This document shows, one piece after another, positions 36,152 through 47,700 of a stretch of 64,000 nucleotides of DNA (the first letter of the stretch is position 1; each line of letters starts with the position of its first letter). The position numbers and the translations under genes are program-made. Source of the stretch: Gnetum montanum (lineage: Eukaryota; Streptophyta; Gnetopsida; Gnetales; Gnetaceae); contig MNCI01026467.1 in assembly GCA_015680685.1 (NCBI GenBank), positions 68,121 through 132,120 on the forward strand, read 5' to 3'. The notes beneath the pieces were generated by a model. That model saw only the letters and a list, made by a program, of their open reading frames with translations, was not told the origin of the DNA and did not search any database.

Positions 36152-37192
36152 TCATGATGTTTCACCACGTAGAAGGTATTCTTTTATGTCTTCATACCAT
36201 TCTATTGCATGTGTTGTACTAACGGATGCAATTGGCAACGTATCAAGAGTATTTGTTATTGGTTCGACACAATTGATTATGGAGCTTGGTAATGTATGGA
36301 ACATGTCTGGCGATATATTTAATGCTAATGTGGCTAATGCATCTGCAATGGTATTATCATTTCTAGAGACGTGTTCCACATCGATGTTTTCAAATCGCCT
36401 CATTAGGTGTTTTGCCAAGTCACAGTATGGTTGTAAATGTTGGGCTTTGCATGTATAAACATCTATGATTTGGTTTAAGACTGGATGTGAGTCTCCTCTG
36501 ACTACAAGTTGTGTGATGTCTGAAGCCAGTGCTTCTGCGAGACCTCTAAAGAGACCTTCGTACTCTGCTATTTTGTTGGTACAACAAAAATTGAAATGAT
36601 AAGCAAAGGGTCAGATCTCCTCGGAGGGATAGGTGATGACAGCGGCAGCACTTCCCCCTCTAGAGGTGGATGCTCCATCAAAGTTTAGAATGGCATTGTA
36701 ATCATTGGGTGCTATGTCTATTGCGCTTATATCATCCGGGAATTCTGGCTCTATTGTCGCTTGATCATGCGTTGGTGACATGGCCATTTGATTTGCTATG
36801 ACTTGACCCTTAACTGATGATTGCGCTATGTAATGCAGGTCAAACTCAGCTATCATGGCTTTCCAACGGGCTATCTGACTTGTTTCGTAAATGTTTCCTA
36901 TGATGGCTCTGAGCACATTATCCTTGCAAATTATGTTAACTTGGTTACAGAAGAGGTAATGTTGCCATTTTCTTAAAGAAAAGATCAAAGCTAAACATGA
37001 CCTCTCCATGTCGCTATACTTTTTCTCGTGGGCAACTAATGCATGGCTTAAGTAATATACAGGGACTTCGGTTCCGTCATCTTGTTTCTGGCAAAGCATA
37101 GATGGGATTGATGAATCCGAAGTGGCAAGGTAGATGTAAAACGATTTATTGTTTTGAGGTGGATAGACCATGGGTAGTCGGACAAGTGTCAT
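36152..37192 (-). pseudogene. Element C RNase H and second RNase H
   Basis: A first, degenerate RNase H (37192-36780: FYIYLATSDSSIPSML, YLSHALVAHEKKYSDMERSC, LALIFSLRKWQHYL) is followed by a second domain beginning LNFDGASTSRGGSAAAVI (about 36690), which resumes after stops as VEHVSRNDNTIADALATLA (36370-36300). A second, archaeal-type RNase H after the first is a known feature of Tat-lineage elements, supporting the lineage call. The DGAS motif keeps the first acidic residue. Confidence 0.8.
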
Positions 37193-38490
37193 TTTAATGT
37201 TATCGAATGCTTCTTCGCACTGTGGAGTCTATTCAAAATGGACGTTTTTGCATAGTAGGTGGTTCATAGGTTTTAGTTTGTCTATCAGTTTTTCTATGAA
37301 GCACCTGATAAACTGTAATCTACCTTATAGACCTCGAAGTTCGGTAAGGTTGCCGGGTGGTTTCAGGTTTGTTATGGCCTTAACCTTATCGGGGTCTACT
37401 CGTATCCCTGCTTTTGAGGCTATGAATCTAAGCATTTTTCCTATTTTGACGTTGAAGACACATTTTTTGGGTTAAGTCTCAGTTCATACTTTAAACAATG
37501 CTTTAATACTAAGTCAAGATCTTGTACATGTTGTTCCGATGTCTTTGATTTAACCACAATGTCATCCACGTAATCGTTGAGTGAGTGTAACATGTAATCG
37601 CTAAAAATGAATGTCATCACCCGTTGATACGTGGCCCTAGCGTTCTTGAGGCCGAAGGACATCATTCTATAACAAAAGGTTCCCCATGGTGTCATAAAGG
37701 TTGTCCGAAGCTGATGCTCCAGGTTAATGCGTATTTGATTGTATCCTGAGAAGCCATCCATGAAAGATAATAAGGCATGCCCAGTGGTCGAGTCAACAAG
37801 TTGATCAATGCTGGGTAGGGGAAAATCATCTTTTATGGTTGCGATGTTTAAATCCAAGAAGTCAATGCATAAGCGAATGCTTCTGTTCTTCTTCGGGACA
37901 ATGACCATGTTGGATACCCACTCGATGTAATTAACAGCCCGAATGAAACCAGCCTGATAAAGCTTGGTGATCTCATTGTGAACTACCAATGCCACCTCGG
38001 GTTTAACCTTTCATGCCTTTTGTTTTACTGGTCTCAATTTCAGATCAAGGATAATGTTATGCTGGACGATTCGAGGATCTAATCTAGGCATGTCCGTGTA
38101 TGACCAAGCAAATGCTTTAATGTTGTCCCTGAGCATGTCCTCAATGTCTTTGGCTCATTGCGGTTGTAGTAATGTGCTTAATTTTAATATTTTAATTTCT
38201 CCATCGGGAATGGTGATGGGGGTTTCGGTCAATGGGTCTTCAGTGATATTTTTGGCTTCTATGTCGAGGGGTTTTGTCATATCTTTGTAGTTGTCTATTG
38301 TTTACTACGTTGAGGCTATGACTGCGTCGTCCGTTGACGAACTTAAGTGGATGAGGTTTATGTTGATTTCCCTTGCAATTTTGCCTTATGGTCCATCAAT
38401 GATTAACGGTATGGTTAAATGCTGGCAATCCATTAGGCTTGCTCCTGCCAATAAACAGAGAGCAGAATGAGCTGATGGGTATCGTTCTAT
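37193..38490 (-). pseudogene. Element C reverse transcriptase
   Basis: The pol frame begins with a linker (near 38490-38060; PSAHSALCLLAGASL, then AFAWSYTDMPRLDPRIV, a block preceding RT in Tat elements). RT proper (37995-37441): LYQAGFIRAV, WVSNMVIVPKK, SFMDGFSGYNQIRI, MSFGLKNARATYQRVM and catalytic YVDDIVVKS. Thumb and connection continue with stops to 37193. The linker starts immediately after the GGCC repeat block bordering the antisense gene, so PR and RT are about 5.3 kb apart. Confidence 0.88.
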
Positions 38491-38519
38491 ATTCTCTGGC
38501 AATTTAAATTATGTGTACA

Positions 38520-38710
38520 TGCACGATGATGGTTTATCGTCACACCAGGACGCATGGCAGTTTAAGGCTGTACTGGGCCATGGGTGGCAGTTTAGGGCCT
38601 TACCGGGCCGTAGGGGTTTGTATGTGGCAGTTTAAGGCCTTACCGGGCCGTAATGGCAATTTAAGGCCGTACCGGGCCGTCATGGCAGTTTAAGGCCATA
38701 CCAGGCCATA
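38520..38710 (-). repeat. GGCC/TTTAA short repeats bordering pol
   Basis: On the plus strand GGCAGTTTAAGGCCNTACCGGGCC recurs about seven times. The same type borders the other side of the antisense gene (43600-43650) and follows protease in element B (about 18500-18800). Confidence 0.75.
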
Positions 38711-38798
38711 TGTTGTTTGTGCTGGGATGTTTGGCGTAAACACGTGAAATGGGGTTCACAGTGGAACCGGGATGTAGTAATTTTTGTTTTATTTTAGA

Positions 38799-38822
38799 TA
38801 TATATATATATATATATATATT
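38799..38822. repeat. (TA)n microsatellite
   Basis: Uninterrupted alternating TA upstream of the antisense gene promoter. Confidence 0.9.
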
Positions 38823-38930
38823 ATTTTTGAGCAAATTGGAATTAAAATAAGTAAAAAAGGTAAAAAGAAGGCAAAAATGACAAACCATGAGGCGGTGGCG
38901 GTAGCATCGGCGGCAGCGGTGGCGGAGCGC

Positions 38931-38937
38931 TATATAA
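38931..38937 (+). promoter_or_regulatory. TATA box of the antisense gene in element C
   Basis: GCGCTATATAAAGGGGGG is a near-ideal plant TATA context, preceded by GGCGGTGGCGG-type GC-rich triplets. Start of transcription is expected about 30 bases on (near 38965). It drives the strand opposite to element C. Confidence 0.6.
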
Positions 38938-38964
38938 AGGGGGGTGGTCATTTGTCACATTGCA

Positions 38965-39830
38965 TTCTGAGCGTAAAATCTGAGCATAAAGAATCCGAGC
39001 ATAAGCGTAATCCGCTAAACCCTGGCGTAAGCGTAAGCGTGAGCGTAAAACCTAAACCCTGAGCATAGATGCCAACAACTAAACCTCAGCGTAGACGCAG
39101 AGCGTAGAGGTTCAAGCATCAGCACAAAGACTCAAACTCCGGCTTAGAGGCTCGGCGTAGGCGTAAACAGTTTCAACCCTCAGCGTAAACTGTCGATTCC
39201 AGCGTAGAGGACGCCGAGATGGGCAAAGGCAAGGAAGTGGAAGGCCAAGGTAGAAAGGGTCCTGACTTGACCTTCGCAGAAGAGAGTGAGGCCATGCTGC
39301 AGTGCCTACCCAGGCCGAGGATTCCATCGTGGCCTGGATCGTCACACAGGTAGACTCTGATCCTGCCTCTATTGATTATTTCTATTTGTGCACCTTTTGT
39401 AGCGTAGACAGTCTTGTAAAGGGTTTCAGCGTATACACCAAGCGTAGAGAGCGTAGAGGATTTTGGCGTATACGCCGAGCGTAAGTTCACAGCGTAGAGA
39501 ATCTCGATAGCGTAGACTGTCATAGCGTAATTTGTTTCATCAGTGCATAGCATAAACACTTTTTCTTGCACAAAGCGTAGACGATTTTATCAGCGTAAAC
39601 GCTGAAGGCTGTTACAGGGTATACGCTAAGGGTTTCTACAGCATATATGCTGAGTGTGAATAGTTCATTCTTTTTCAAGTATGATACAGCGTAGACCTGT
39701 TTTCATGTAAACTATTTTCGGTGTAAACTGTTTTTTCAGTGTCTAGCGTAGACTATTTACGCTGAGGGTTTCTATGGCATATACTCTGAGGGTTTCTGCC
39801 GCGTATACGCTGAGCGTAAATAGTTAGCAA
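38965..39830 (+). repeat. GCGTA-rich 5' UTR and first intron of the antisense gene
   Basis: AGCGTAAA, AGCGTAGAC, GCGTATACGC and variants recur every 10-30 bases through the presumed 5' UTR (to 39218) and intron 1 (39350-39923), but are absent from the intervening exon and from exon 2. The same motif fills C's LTRs and gag leader. Confidence 0.7.
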
Positions 39831-40281
39831 TTTTTTCTAAGTGTTGATCTACGATGTGAACTTTGGTTTTTCGTGTCGTTTTGATGCATGGCTGATTTAC
39901 GGTGGCATTTTGGTTATTTACAGGGACACTAGACCTTTTCTCCTCGTTGTCGAGCTAGTTGGGGTACTAACATGGTTTGGCCCTATTGAGGCTGATGAAC
40001 CTACCCCGAATCTAACTGTTGACAACAACGAGGTCTGGTTCAGAGAAGGTGCGTGCGAATTCCTGGCCTTCATGTTGGACAATTTCGAAGTGGTTATTTG
40101 GTCACACCAAAGTGAATTGGTGGCGCGGAGCGTGCTTGAGGCAATGTTTCCAGGAGCTGCGGAGTGTGTCACAGTCTTCATGGAAGACATTGATGAGGGG
40201 CTGCTTGTGATCGAGGGTGGCCCCTCTAGTGGGCCAAAATCCACTCGCCCGTTAACACGCATGGGGGCCCAATTGTCGTGA
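39219..40281 (+). pseudogene. Antisense gene exons 1-2: FCP1/SCP-type phosphatase-like, catalytically dead
   Basis: Exon 1 (39219-39349) starts MGKGKEVEGQGRKGPDLTF and ends CACACAG before GTAGAC. Exon 2 starts at 39924 after TTATTTACAG. The splice joins AG to G as an Arg codon and keeps the frame open. Exon 2 then reads RPFLLVVELVGVL, VWFREGACEFLAFMLDNFEVVIWSHQSELVARSVL. This resembles the HAD-type phosphatase domain of FCP1/SCP/NLI-interacting factors (LLVLDLDGVL ... RPGxxEFLxFxxxxFEVxVWTS). Both catalytic Asp of DLDG are replaced (ELVG), so no phosphatase activity is expected. A stop occurs at 40279-40281 unless an upstream donor is used. Likely a captured host gene piece; the assignment is from memory of the family pattern. 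Confidence 0.55.
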
Positions 40282-40447
40282 GGGCACGATTATCTGAACA
40301 ACACTCTATTTTTACCTGCACGCGTGCACATGTTATTCTAGACCCCTCCTGGTACCGTGCACCGGGTGGATAGGTAGGACCGTTTAAGCTTGTTGTTTCT
40401 TTCCATCGTTTGGCATTTGCTTCTGTTTTAACATTTGTTCATTTGTA

Positions 40448-40725
40448 GGCCTAAAATGAACCTAGACAGAACATGCGTTGAGGATGACGAGCTTGCTCTA
40501 GCTCGCACCACTCTAGAGGCCTTTATGGTGGGTCCCACCCTTCGTGGGGCTGTATTAGCTCAAACCAAGTGTGAGATTGTACATTTTCACAAAAGATTCT
40601 CTAGAGCGTTCGCTCAATGCACAGCTTGTGGATGGTTGCATGGAGATTGGTCACCTAAGGGACCAATTTTTCCTCGTGACTCTGACTTGGGTAGCACATC
40701 TAAGTCCACGACTGAAGCTAAATGA
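40448..40725 (+). pseudogene. Antisense gene exon 3, unknown
   Basis: An acceptor TTCATTTGTAG (to 40448) opens a frame with NLDRTCVEDDELALARTTLEAFM and later CTACGWLHGDW, ending EAK before a stop. A donor-like TAGGTGTG lies just past the stop at about 40737. CxxC plus His could bind metal, but I recognise no family. Confidence 0.4.
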
Positions 40726-40812
40726 GAATATTTTCTAGGTGTGCTAACGTGTTTGTTCGACTACCGGGGGTTATACTAATATGATGATCTTGAATTGTAT
40801 TTGCAGTTGATG

Positions 40813-41850
40813 TACCTCCTGGCGGGGACCCTGTCACAATAGGACAAACTAAGAATACCCTGTCAATGAAGTTCGGAGAGGTCAGTAAGGCCCAAAAGTG
40901 GTTACGTACCCATGCCCCACCATCCATCGTTCGTTGTTTAGACAATGCTAGCCTCATGGAGCTTTTCACAACCCCGAGGCCTGATGTGTCAATAGCGGAA
41001 ATGATCAAGATCGTGGATTCCTTCAATGAGTTTGTCTCCTACTACAGCACCCGGATTAAGGGTGTTAAGGTAGTTTTCCATCTGTCGCCTGAATTCTTTT
41101 GGAACTTATTTGGGGTATTGACAGATGGCATAAGTGTAGTTTTAGACAGGGCTCATAAAGAGCTCCAAATGGTTCGTGAGTTGGAGGACTGGTTGGGCAT
41201 GGCCAAGGGTGCCAAGGGATTCCCAATGTAGGGGAAATCAAAGGTTGAGGAGGTGAATGAATTATATCCCCTGTCTAGGGCACAGGTATTCCCCAAATCC
41301 CTTTCCCAGGTGCGGAGTCTTGGGGTCAAAGTTGTACGTATCATGCGAACTGTCCTAGAAACTGGAATGCGCTATAATTGGGCCCAATTTTTGTTGTCGG
41401 GCTTGCATAAGGAGATAATGTGATTGTGCTTGAATGTTGAGGTGCAATCCCACTTCACCTTTGCCTTCTTTGCTGGTTACCTTCATTGCTTAGCCAAGTT
41501 TCTGGTAGTTTGCGCAGACAACAAGTATGTTCTACGGGATCAGGGTCAACTATCTCGCCCATGGATCAACCACTTATTTGAAACAGCCAATTCCCAGGAT
41601 GCACCCGAGGGAATTGATGAATCCGTCTTTATCACAACAGGGGGATCATCTGGCACCTCAATCCACACATGTGACAGTTTGGGATTGGAGCCAGATGACG
41701 TACCCTATACTGTGAGAAGAGTAGAACAGGTCATCAAAGAGACGGTTGGTCAGGCCAAATCGAAGCTTAAAAAGCACGAACGCTCAACTGAGGAAGCCTC
41801 GAATGTCAACGAGCCACGAGTCAAGCACATAAAAGTCAAGATGCCTATCC
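40813..41850 (+). pseudogene. Antisense gene main exon, accessory-ORF-like
   Basis: An acceptor GTATTTGCAG (about 40806) precedes VDVPPGGDPVTIGQT. The frame continues through FGEVSKAQKWLRTHAP and FHLSPEFFWNLFGVL, crosses stops at about 41231 and 41421, and shows VVRIMRTVLETGMRYNWAQF LLSGLHKEI-like sequence recalling accessory ORFs of Tat/Athila elements. It ends in a Lys/Glu-rich tail with nuclear-localisation-like KLKKHE and PRVKHIKVKM. A donor AAGGTAAGT follows at about 41852. The role is unknown; it may be an element accessory protein rather than a host gene. Confidence 0.45.
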
Positions 41851-41941
41851 AAGGTAAGTGGACTCAGTACACTTATTGCTTTATTGTTTTCGTTTTGTTC
41901 ATAATTTTTACTTTGATTGCTTACATGTCACTGATACCTTT

Positions 41942-42874
41942 AGACTTGACTCGAGAAGTGAGGAAGCAGGCATTAGAGACTATTACTAAAGAGGAGGAGA
42001 CTAACATGGAGTAAAACACTGAGGAGGAAAATGTGGAGAGAGACCAGGGAGGAGGGACGGAAGAATTGAAGGGAGGCACCACAGAAACTGAGCTGTTGGA
42101 TGACCAGGGTGGTGTCGATCAAATGTTTAGTAGCTTTTTTAAGGGAAAGCTGAACTTAGGCGATCCCCCAGAAGGAGACAAAGAGCATGGTATGTTTTCT
42201 TTTTTATTTTATTTTGCTTCGTTAGTTGTCATTTCCATGGTATTTTATTTTCATGTTTTCATTTCTTCCAGATGAAGGCAGTGAAACCAGGACAGTGTGG
42301 CTGGATGTACCTATGAAAATGGTTTCCCATGAAAGGACCGTAGAGGTTAGTCCATCCCGCACTCGTGGGCCATTTACTTGAACAGAAATGCCAAGTAAGA
42401 TGGATTTTGTGGCTGGAATCGCTGAAGAAGTTGTTGAATGAATTCAGGAGGCTCACCCCGAAATAGGTATAAATATTTCGAGTCATTTGCAGTTTTAGAG
42501 TTTCACACCTTGTTTTTGTTGTTTTAACGTCTGTTCTTTTCGTGTGCATAGGTGCCAAACTGAGGTGGGATCCTTCTAAGATAATCAGCATAGAGAGTTT
42601 GCCCACATTATCCCCAGAAGTTGAGCAGGTGCCAAGGCCTGTTTATGAAGAGGTAGCGGAAGGTCTTGTTCACAATGCCAAGTCGCTGTGGACCTGTAGG
42701 CATTCCGTCGAACAGTTGTGGCTGCAGATTCAAGCAAAGGAAAAGGAAGTCTTCGAGTTGTCAGTTGAGTGTGACGATCTTAAGGCTCAATATGAGTTCA
42801 CCTCTGCCAAACTAAGTGGTGATCGCTCTTGGCGGACGTCCAAGGTTACTTATACCAGATCTGCTCAATCGTAA
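41942..42874 (+). pseudogene. Antisense gene 3' exons, coiled-coil tail
   Basis: Three further pieces are separated by introns with good borders: ACCTTTAG to GAGCATG|GTATG (41942-42190), TTCTTCCAG to GAAATAG|GTATA (42273-42466), and GTGTGCATAG onward (42552-42874). The first pieces are acidic (EETNMEx, then EELKGGTTETELL). The last has SVEQLWLQIQAKEKEVFELSVECDDL, a heptad-like coiled coil. The frame continues with stops toward the gap at 43081. Function unknown. Confidence 0.45.
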
Positions 42875-43080
42875 CGCGTCACTAACACGGAGACTAGCAG
42901 AGCATAAGGCCCAAATAGATCTCCTGAACCTCAAATGTTAAGATTGGAAAGCTTTCACTTCCAAGGTTCACAAGTGGGGTCAGGATGAAAAGAACCACAA
43001 ACATCATTACAAGAAGTCGTTAAAGGAAGTGTCCATTGAAAAGTGCCAACTAGAAATGTTTGTGGAGGGTTTGGGTTTGC

Positions 43081-43497
43081 NNNNNNNNNNNNNNNNNNNN
43101 NNNNNNNNNNNNNNNNNNNNNNNNNNNNNNNNNNNNNNNNNNNNNNNNNNNNNNNNNNNNNNNNNNNNNNNNNNNNNNNNNNNNNNNNNNNNNNNNNNNN
43201 NNNNNNNNNNNNNNNNNNNNNNNNNNNNNNNNNNNNNNNNNNNNNNNNNNNNNNNNNNNNNNNNNNNNNNNNNNNNNNNNNNNNNNNNNNNNNNNNNNNN
43301 NNNNNNNNNNNNNNNNNNNNNNNNNNNNNNNNNNNNNNNNNNNNNNNNNNNNNNNNNNNNNNNNNNNNNNNNNNNNNNNNNNNNNNNNNNNNNNNNNNNN
43401 NNNNNNNNNNNNNNNNNNNNNNNNNNNNNNNNNNNNNNNNNNNNNNNNNNNNNNNNNNNNNNNNNNNNNNNNNNNNNNNNNNNNNNNNNNNNNNNNN
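43081..43497. other. Assembly gap (417 N)
   Basis: The gap hides the downstream end of the antisense gene and the border with the repeats that follow C's protease. Apparent open frames across it are artefacts. Confidence 0.95.
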
Positions 43498-43589
43498 TTT
43501 TTTTTTTTGTTTTATTTTCTTGAGAGTAATGCACGGATGTAATCATAAATTGGAGTGTAATGATAAACGAAGAAGGAAAACAAAGTATA

Positions 43590-43784
43590 AGTGTGTGGTC
43601 TAGTTTAAGGCCATTTCGGGCCATATGCGTAGTTTAAGGCCATTTCAGGCCCCAGTGGTAAACAAGGAACATTTTGAATAACATGGGTGGGTTTTTCAGT
43701 TGACCGACCATTTCTGATCGTGGCTAGTTTTATGTCATTGCGGACATGATAGTTTAACATCATTTCGGATAGGTTATGTTGTCA
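43590..43784 (-). repeat. Short repeats after element C protease
   Basis: Units GTTTAAGGCCATTTCGGGCC and GTTTTATGTCATTGCGGACAT (plus strand), counterparts of the units following B's protease. Confidence 0.7.
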
Positions 43785-44702
43785 TTATTTTAGTAGTTTT
43801 TTTATTTTTCTTATTTTTACGTTAGGCGATGTGTCAGCGGGTATGATTCTATATTCGGCATCCCCTTCGCTGATCACGTTGAAAGGTAACTCAGCCCAAG
43901 GGACGTCTGAAGGAATGGTTCCCGTGTCAATATTTTCTTGCATTTCGGTATCTGTTGTGAGTTCTGTGCTAGTTTCTAATTGAGGAGGTGTATGTACAAT
44001 GTCAAGCACAGGTATTTCTGTTTTGGGTGAATCTTGTTCTGTGTTTAAAGGATTACCGCTTACCAGTTGTTGTTCATTTACGTTTTGTTGTCTAGGCTCT
44101 TCGAGCTTGACCTCTGAGCCTTGGTCTGTGTCCATGTATGATGAAATGATGGGTGTGGCAGCCTCCCCATGTATGATGATTTCACCACCTTCATAAGGCA
44201 AATGATTCTCTTGGTATATAGGGGATGAAACTGCTTTCAGCTGGGCTAACCAGGGCCTTCCTAATATTAGGTTGAATCCTGGCATTTCATCGATTACTAC
44301 GAAGTCGGCGGATGTGAAGAATTGGTCCCTTGCTATGAAGTCTAAGTTGATTGTACCTTTAACTATCACGCGTGACCCACTGAATGATTTCAGGCATGTT
44401 GTGGTAGTTGATCTGATTAACTTTATAAGGCCCAGTTGTTCAACGATAGGATATGGTACTACGTTTGTGGCAGCCCCATCGTCTACATGGACCCTATGTA
44501 TCTTGAATTGGTTTACGCGTATTATTATGAACATGGGAGCTGTTGTTATCTCCCCTGTTTCCTTATCCACCTTGATGTTATCATTTTGGAAACTTAATGG
44601 TTTGGAAGTTGACCCTTGGCACGAGTACATTACCGCATGAATGGAAGGCTCATTCGGGGGCAAGTCCTCGCTTACGGGGATCGACGTTAACATGTGCACC
44701 AA
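43785..44702 (-). pseudogene. Element C protease region
   Basis: An open frame of about 300 residues. VHVDDGAATNVVPYPIVEQLGL holds the catalytic position (Asp-Asp-Gly, as in B), NLILGRPWLAQLKAV is the second loop, then PYEGGEIIIHG and a long acidic tail ending PSDVPWAELPFNVISEGDAEY. The protease domain is uninterrupted here. It is preceded by the gag C-terminus with a break near 44750 and followed by short repeats, not by RT. Confidence 0.85.
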
Positions 44703-44789
44703 AGCTTCACGATGTGTTTGGGATGTTAGAATTAAGTCATATAAGCTTAATGAAATATTCTTTTGTTTGAGTGCTTGCGTGACTTGTGT

Positions 44790-47700
44790 TCAGGCTGTTG
44801 CTAAGTCTCTACTGTTGGGCGCGTTTTTATCAGTAGTTACTGGGTCCATTGGGCCCAACAGTTTTATTTCGTGTGTCATTGGTCTGTCGTTTTTTCTCAG
44901 AACCATTGTTTTAGATGTATCATTTTTTTTGGATGGTTCACCCCCATGGCCTGCGTTTAGTTGACTGTTAGGTGGCATCATGGGTACTGCGTTAAGTGGA
45001 GTGGGTTTGGGTGGCCCTACAGTTAACGCTCCTTCTCCAAGCGTTCACACTTGAGTTTATCTGCTAAGCGTTCTCGTGTGTGGCGTGGAGGTGGAGTTGG
45101 TTTTAGAGCCTCTGGTTTCCTTGGGATTCGCACTACGTGTGGATTCGGGTGGGATTGCGGTTGGACAGTCGGATGTGGTTGAGCAGCAGGCTGGCTGGGC
45201 ATCCTGATGACATAAGGGCTAGGTTTACTTTGCATTTGCGAGGTGAAGGGTTGGTAATCGTTAGCACTTTCAGGTGTCCTAACGACGTATGGGATTGGTT
45301 TAGGCGGAGGTTGGACCTCCGCTGTTGCGACTGCGGGTGGTACTCGGATTACAAAAGGGGCAGGCCAAGTAGGAGGGGTTGGTAGATTTGAGGTAGTGGC
45401 GGCGGGAGGTACACGCACCACGTATGGTTTTTCGCGTCTCGGGGTGTTAGACGTGGTTACGACGAGGGGCAGGCGGATAACATATGGTTGCTGTAGGGCA
45501 CGTGATGGTTGAGGCATGGGTGTTGATGTAGTAGGAGGAATACATACTACAAATGGCTTGTTAGGAGTTTGTTGTTCATAGTTAGAGTAAATGGTGTTAA
45601 TGGTCAGCTTTTCTGGTTCATTATCTAGGCAGATTGTGTTAATAACGTACGGTGCCTCTTTGGTATTCAGAGGATCTTTGTACATCCCCATAGCCTGGTT
45701 CTACGATTGGACTGGGTTGGCCTCATCAAAAGTGATTTGGCCCCCGTCAGTCATTCGTTGTATGTCCTGCTTCAAGGTGAAACAATAATACATGCCGTGT
45801 CCATTACGTTGGTGATAGACGCAGAAGCGATCCATTCTAAAACCTTTGGGTACTGGAGGCTCATCCGGTGTTACTAGGCTTGGGTTCTAAACGAGTTGAC
45901 AGAACTGATCATGTCTCTAGATGGCCACGGGGGATAACTGTTTGTGTTTCATTAATCCCGCTTTCAGGAGTTGATCGAATAGCTGGGATGGCTTCATAGG
46001 CAATGGCGTATATTGGGAGGGTTCTTTCCTCTCAAAGTTTCTCATACGATTTTGTGTTGGGTTCTGCAATGATGATGATTCTGGTGCAGTTGCAGGAGTA
46101 GGTTTAGTATAGTTAGTAGGGGCCACCAGCGGTTTGTTTTGTTGTGCTACATTTGCTTGTTGCATTTCCGCTATTTCCGCTATAGTTTCTTTAGCCTTTT
46201 CTTTATCCTTTTTACTGTGTTGATTTTTAAAGGCTAGATAAGCAAGATCGTGGCTATTTTGAGCCACCTCCTCTATATTTTTAATTTGTACAAAGGCTTG
46301 GTTAAGATTATGCGCATTTAGATAATATAACTTGGATTTCAAAAAGTCGTTAATAGCCCCCTTTAGAATGGTGAGCAGATATGTCTGGGGGATCGGCTCG
46401 TGTAGCTCATTGAGAGCGGCACTCCACCTCTGGATGAATTTTTGTACAAGCTCCAGAGGTGCTTGTTTAACCTGTATAAGGCTATCAAGTGTCGCTTCAG
46501 GTTTCAAGTTATACTTGAACCTGGTCACAAATTGATGTAACAACTCTTCCAAGGAAAATATGGAATTCCTCGGTAAGGCCCGGTACCAATCAAGTGCTCT
46601 CCCTACGAGGGACATAGGGAACACTCGCAAAATGGCATGGGGCTACGCCTGGAGTAATGCGCATTCTAATCTAAATGTTATAAGGTGAGCATTGGGGTCT
46701 GTCTCCCCATTATATTTAGTTAGTGTTGGCAACGCTACACCTTTGGGCAAGGTTAGGGGAGGAACGGAAGGGCTGATAGGGTCATCGTGGTAAAAGTCCA
46801 CTACCTTCAACTCTCCGTCGGCAGTTGTTTTGAGGTGTTTGACCTCATCAGTTAATTCATGCATTAGTTTCTTAGCATCCGCCCAGTCTTGAGTGCTAGG
46901 CGAGGTGGCTGCTTGGGGATGTGGTATATTGTACAGATTGGATTGTTGAATAGTAGGTTGGAAGGCTGAAAGCTGTGTAGTTGGCGGTTGTACTTATGGC
47001 ACGTTCATAGCGGGTGGCACTAGGGATGACACATTGTAAGCGAGAGGTTGTTGTTGTTGTGGTTGCGGCTGTACTTGGGGAATGTTGGCCGGTGGCATCG
47101 TGTGAGATGGCATGTTGTAGTGAGGGGGTTGATGTGATTGAACACCCATTGCTGCCCATTGTTCGGCCATGTTTTGTGAAGGAACCCCCTATTGGGTTAT
47201 AGCGGTGGAGGGGGCTCCGTGCGTTTGGATGTGGGGGATATAGTGAGTGAACGAAGATGTCGGTATCACATGTGGCATCCCGATCACACGGGGCGGGAAG
47301 GTTGCTCCCATGTTATTGTGGTGGGGTGGTACTTGCGAGGATGAGCCTGCGACTGCAGCAGGGATGATAGCAAGAGGGAGTGTACTGATTTGCGGGTCGC
47401 TTGGAGGAGGAGCATGAGCAAGTGTGGATGTTTCTGGTGGAGGTATTTGCACTTGGGTGAATCTGAGGGGTTGGAGGGGCATGATTTCCCCTGTGCCTGG
47501 ATGAAACATGGGGTTGATATGGGTTTGTGGGCTAAGGGTGTGATAAGAGTCTTCATGTTCGGATTGGGCAGCAAACTCATCCTCCTCTTCCGATTGAGGA
47601 TCTACTGCAGGCTGATCCCGAGATTGACTCCTTTGCAGGAGGAGTTGTGTGATGAGCTCAGAGTAAGGCTCTGGGACAGGGATGACATCATACGGGGAAG

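Noticed and set aside
38784-39062. Plus-strand frame through the TATA region
   Set aside because: Begins in the TA microsatellite and overlaps the promoter and GCGTA-rich leader; unlikely coding.
38931-43497. Antisense module of C as a separate LTR element nested in C
   Set aside because: No LTR pair, PBS or TSD is visible around it, although one border may be hidden in the gap; kept as part of C for now.
43007-43624. Open frames spanning the gap at 43081-43497
   Set aside because: Same artefact; only the edges are real sequence.
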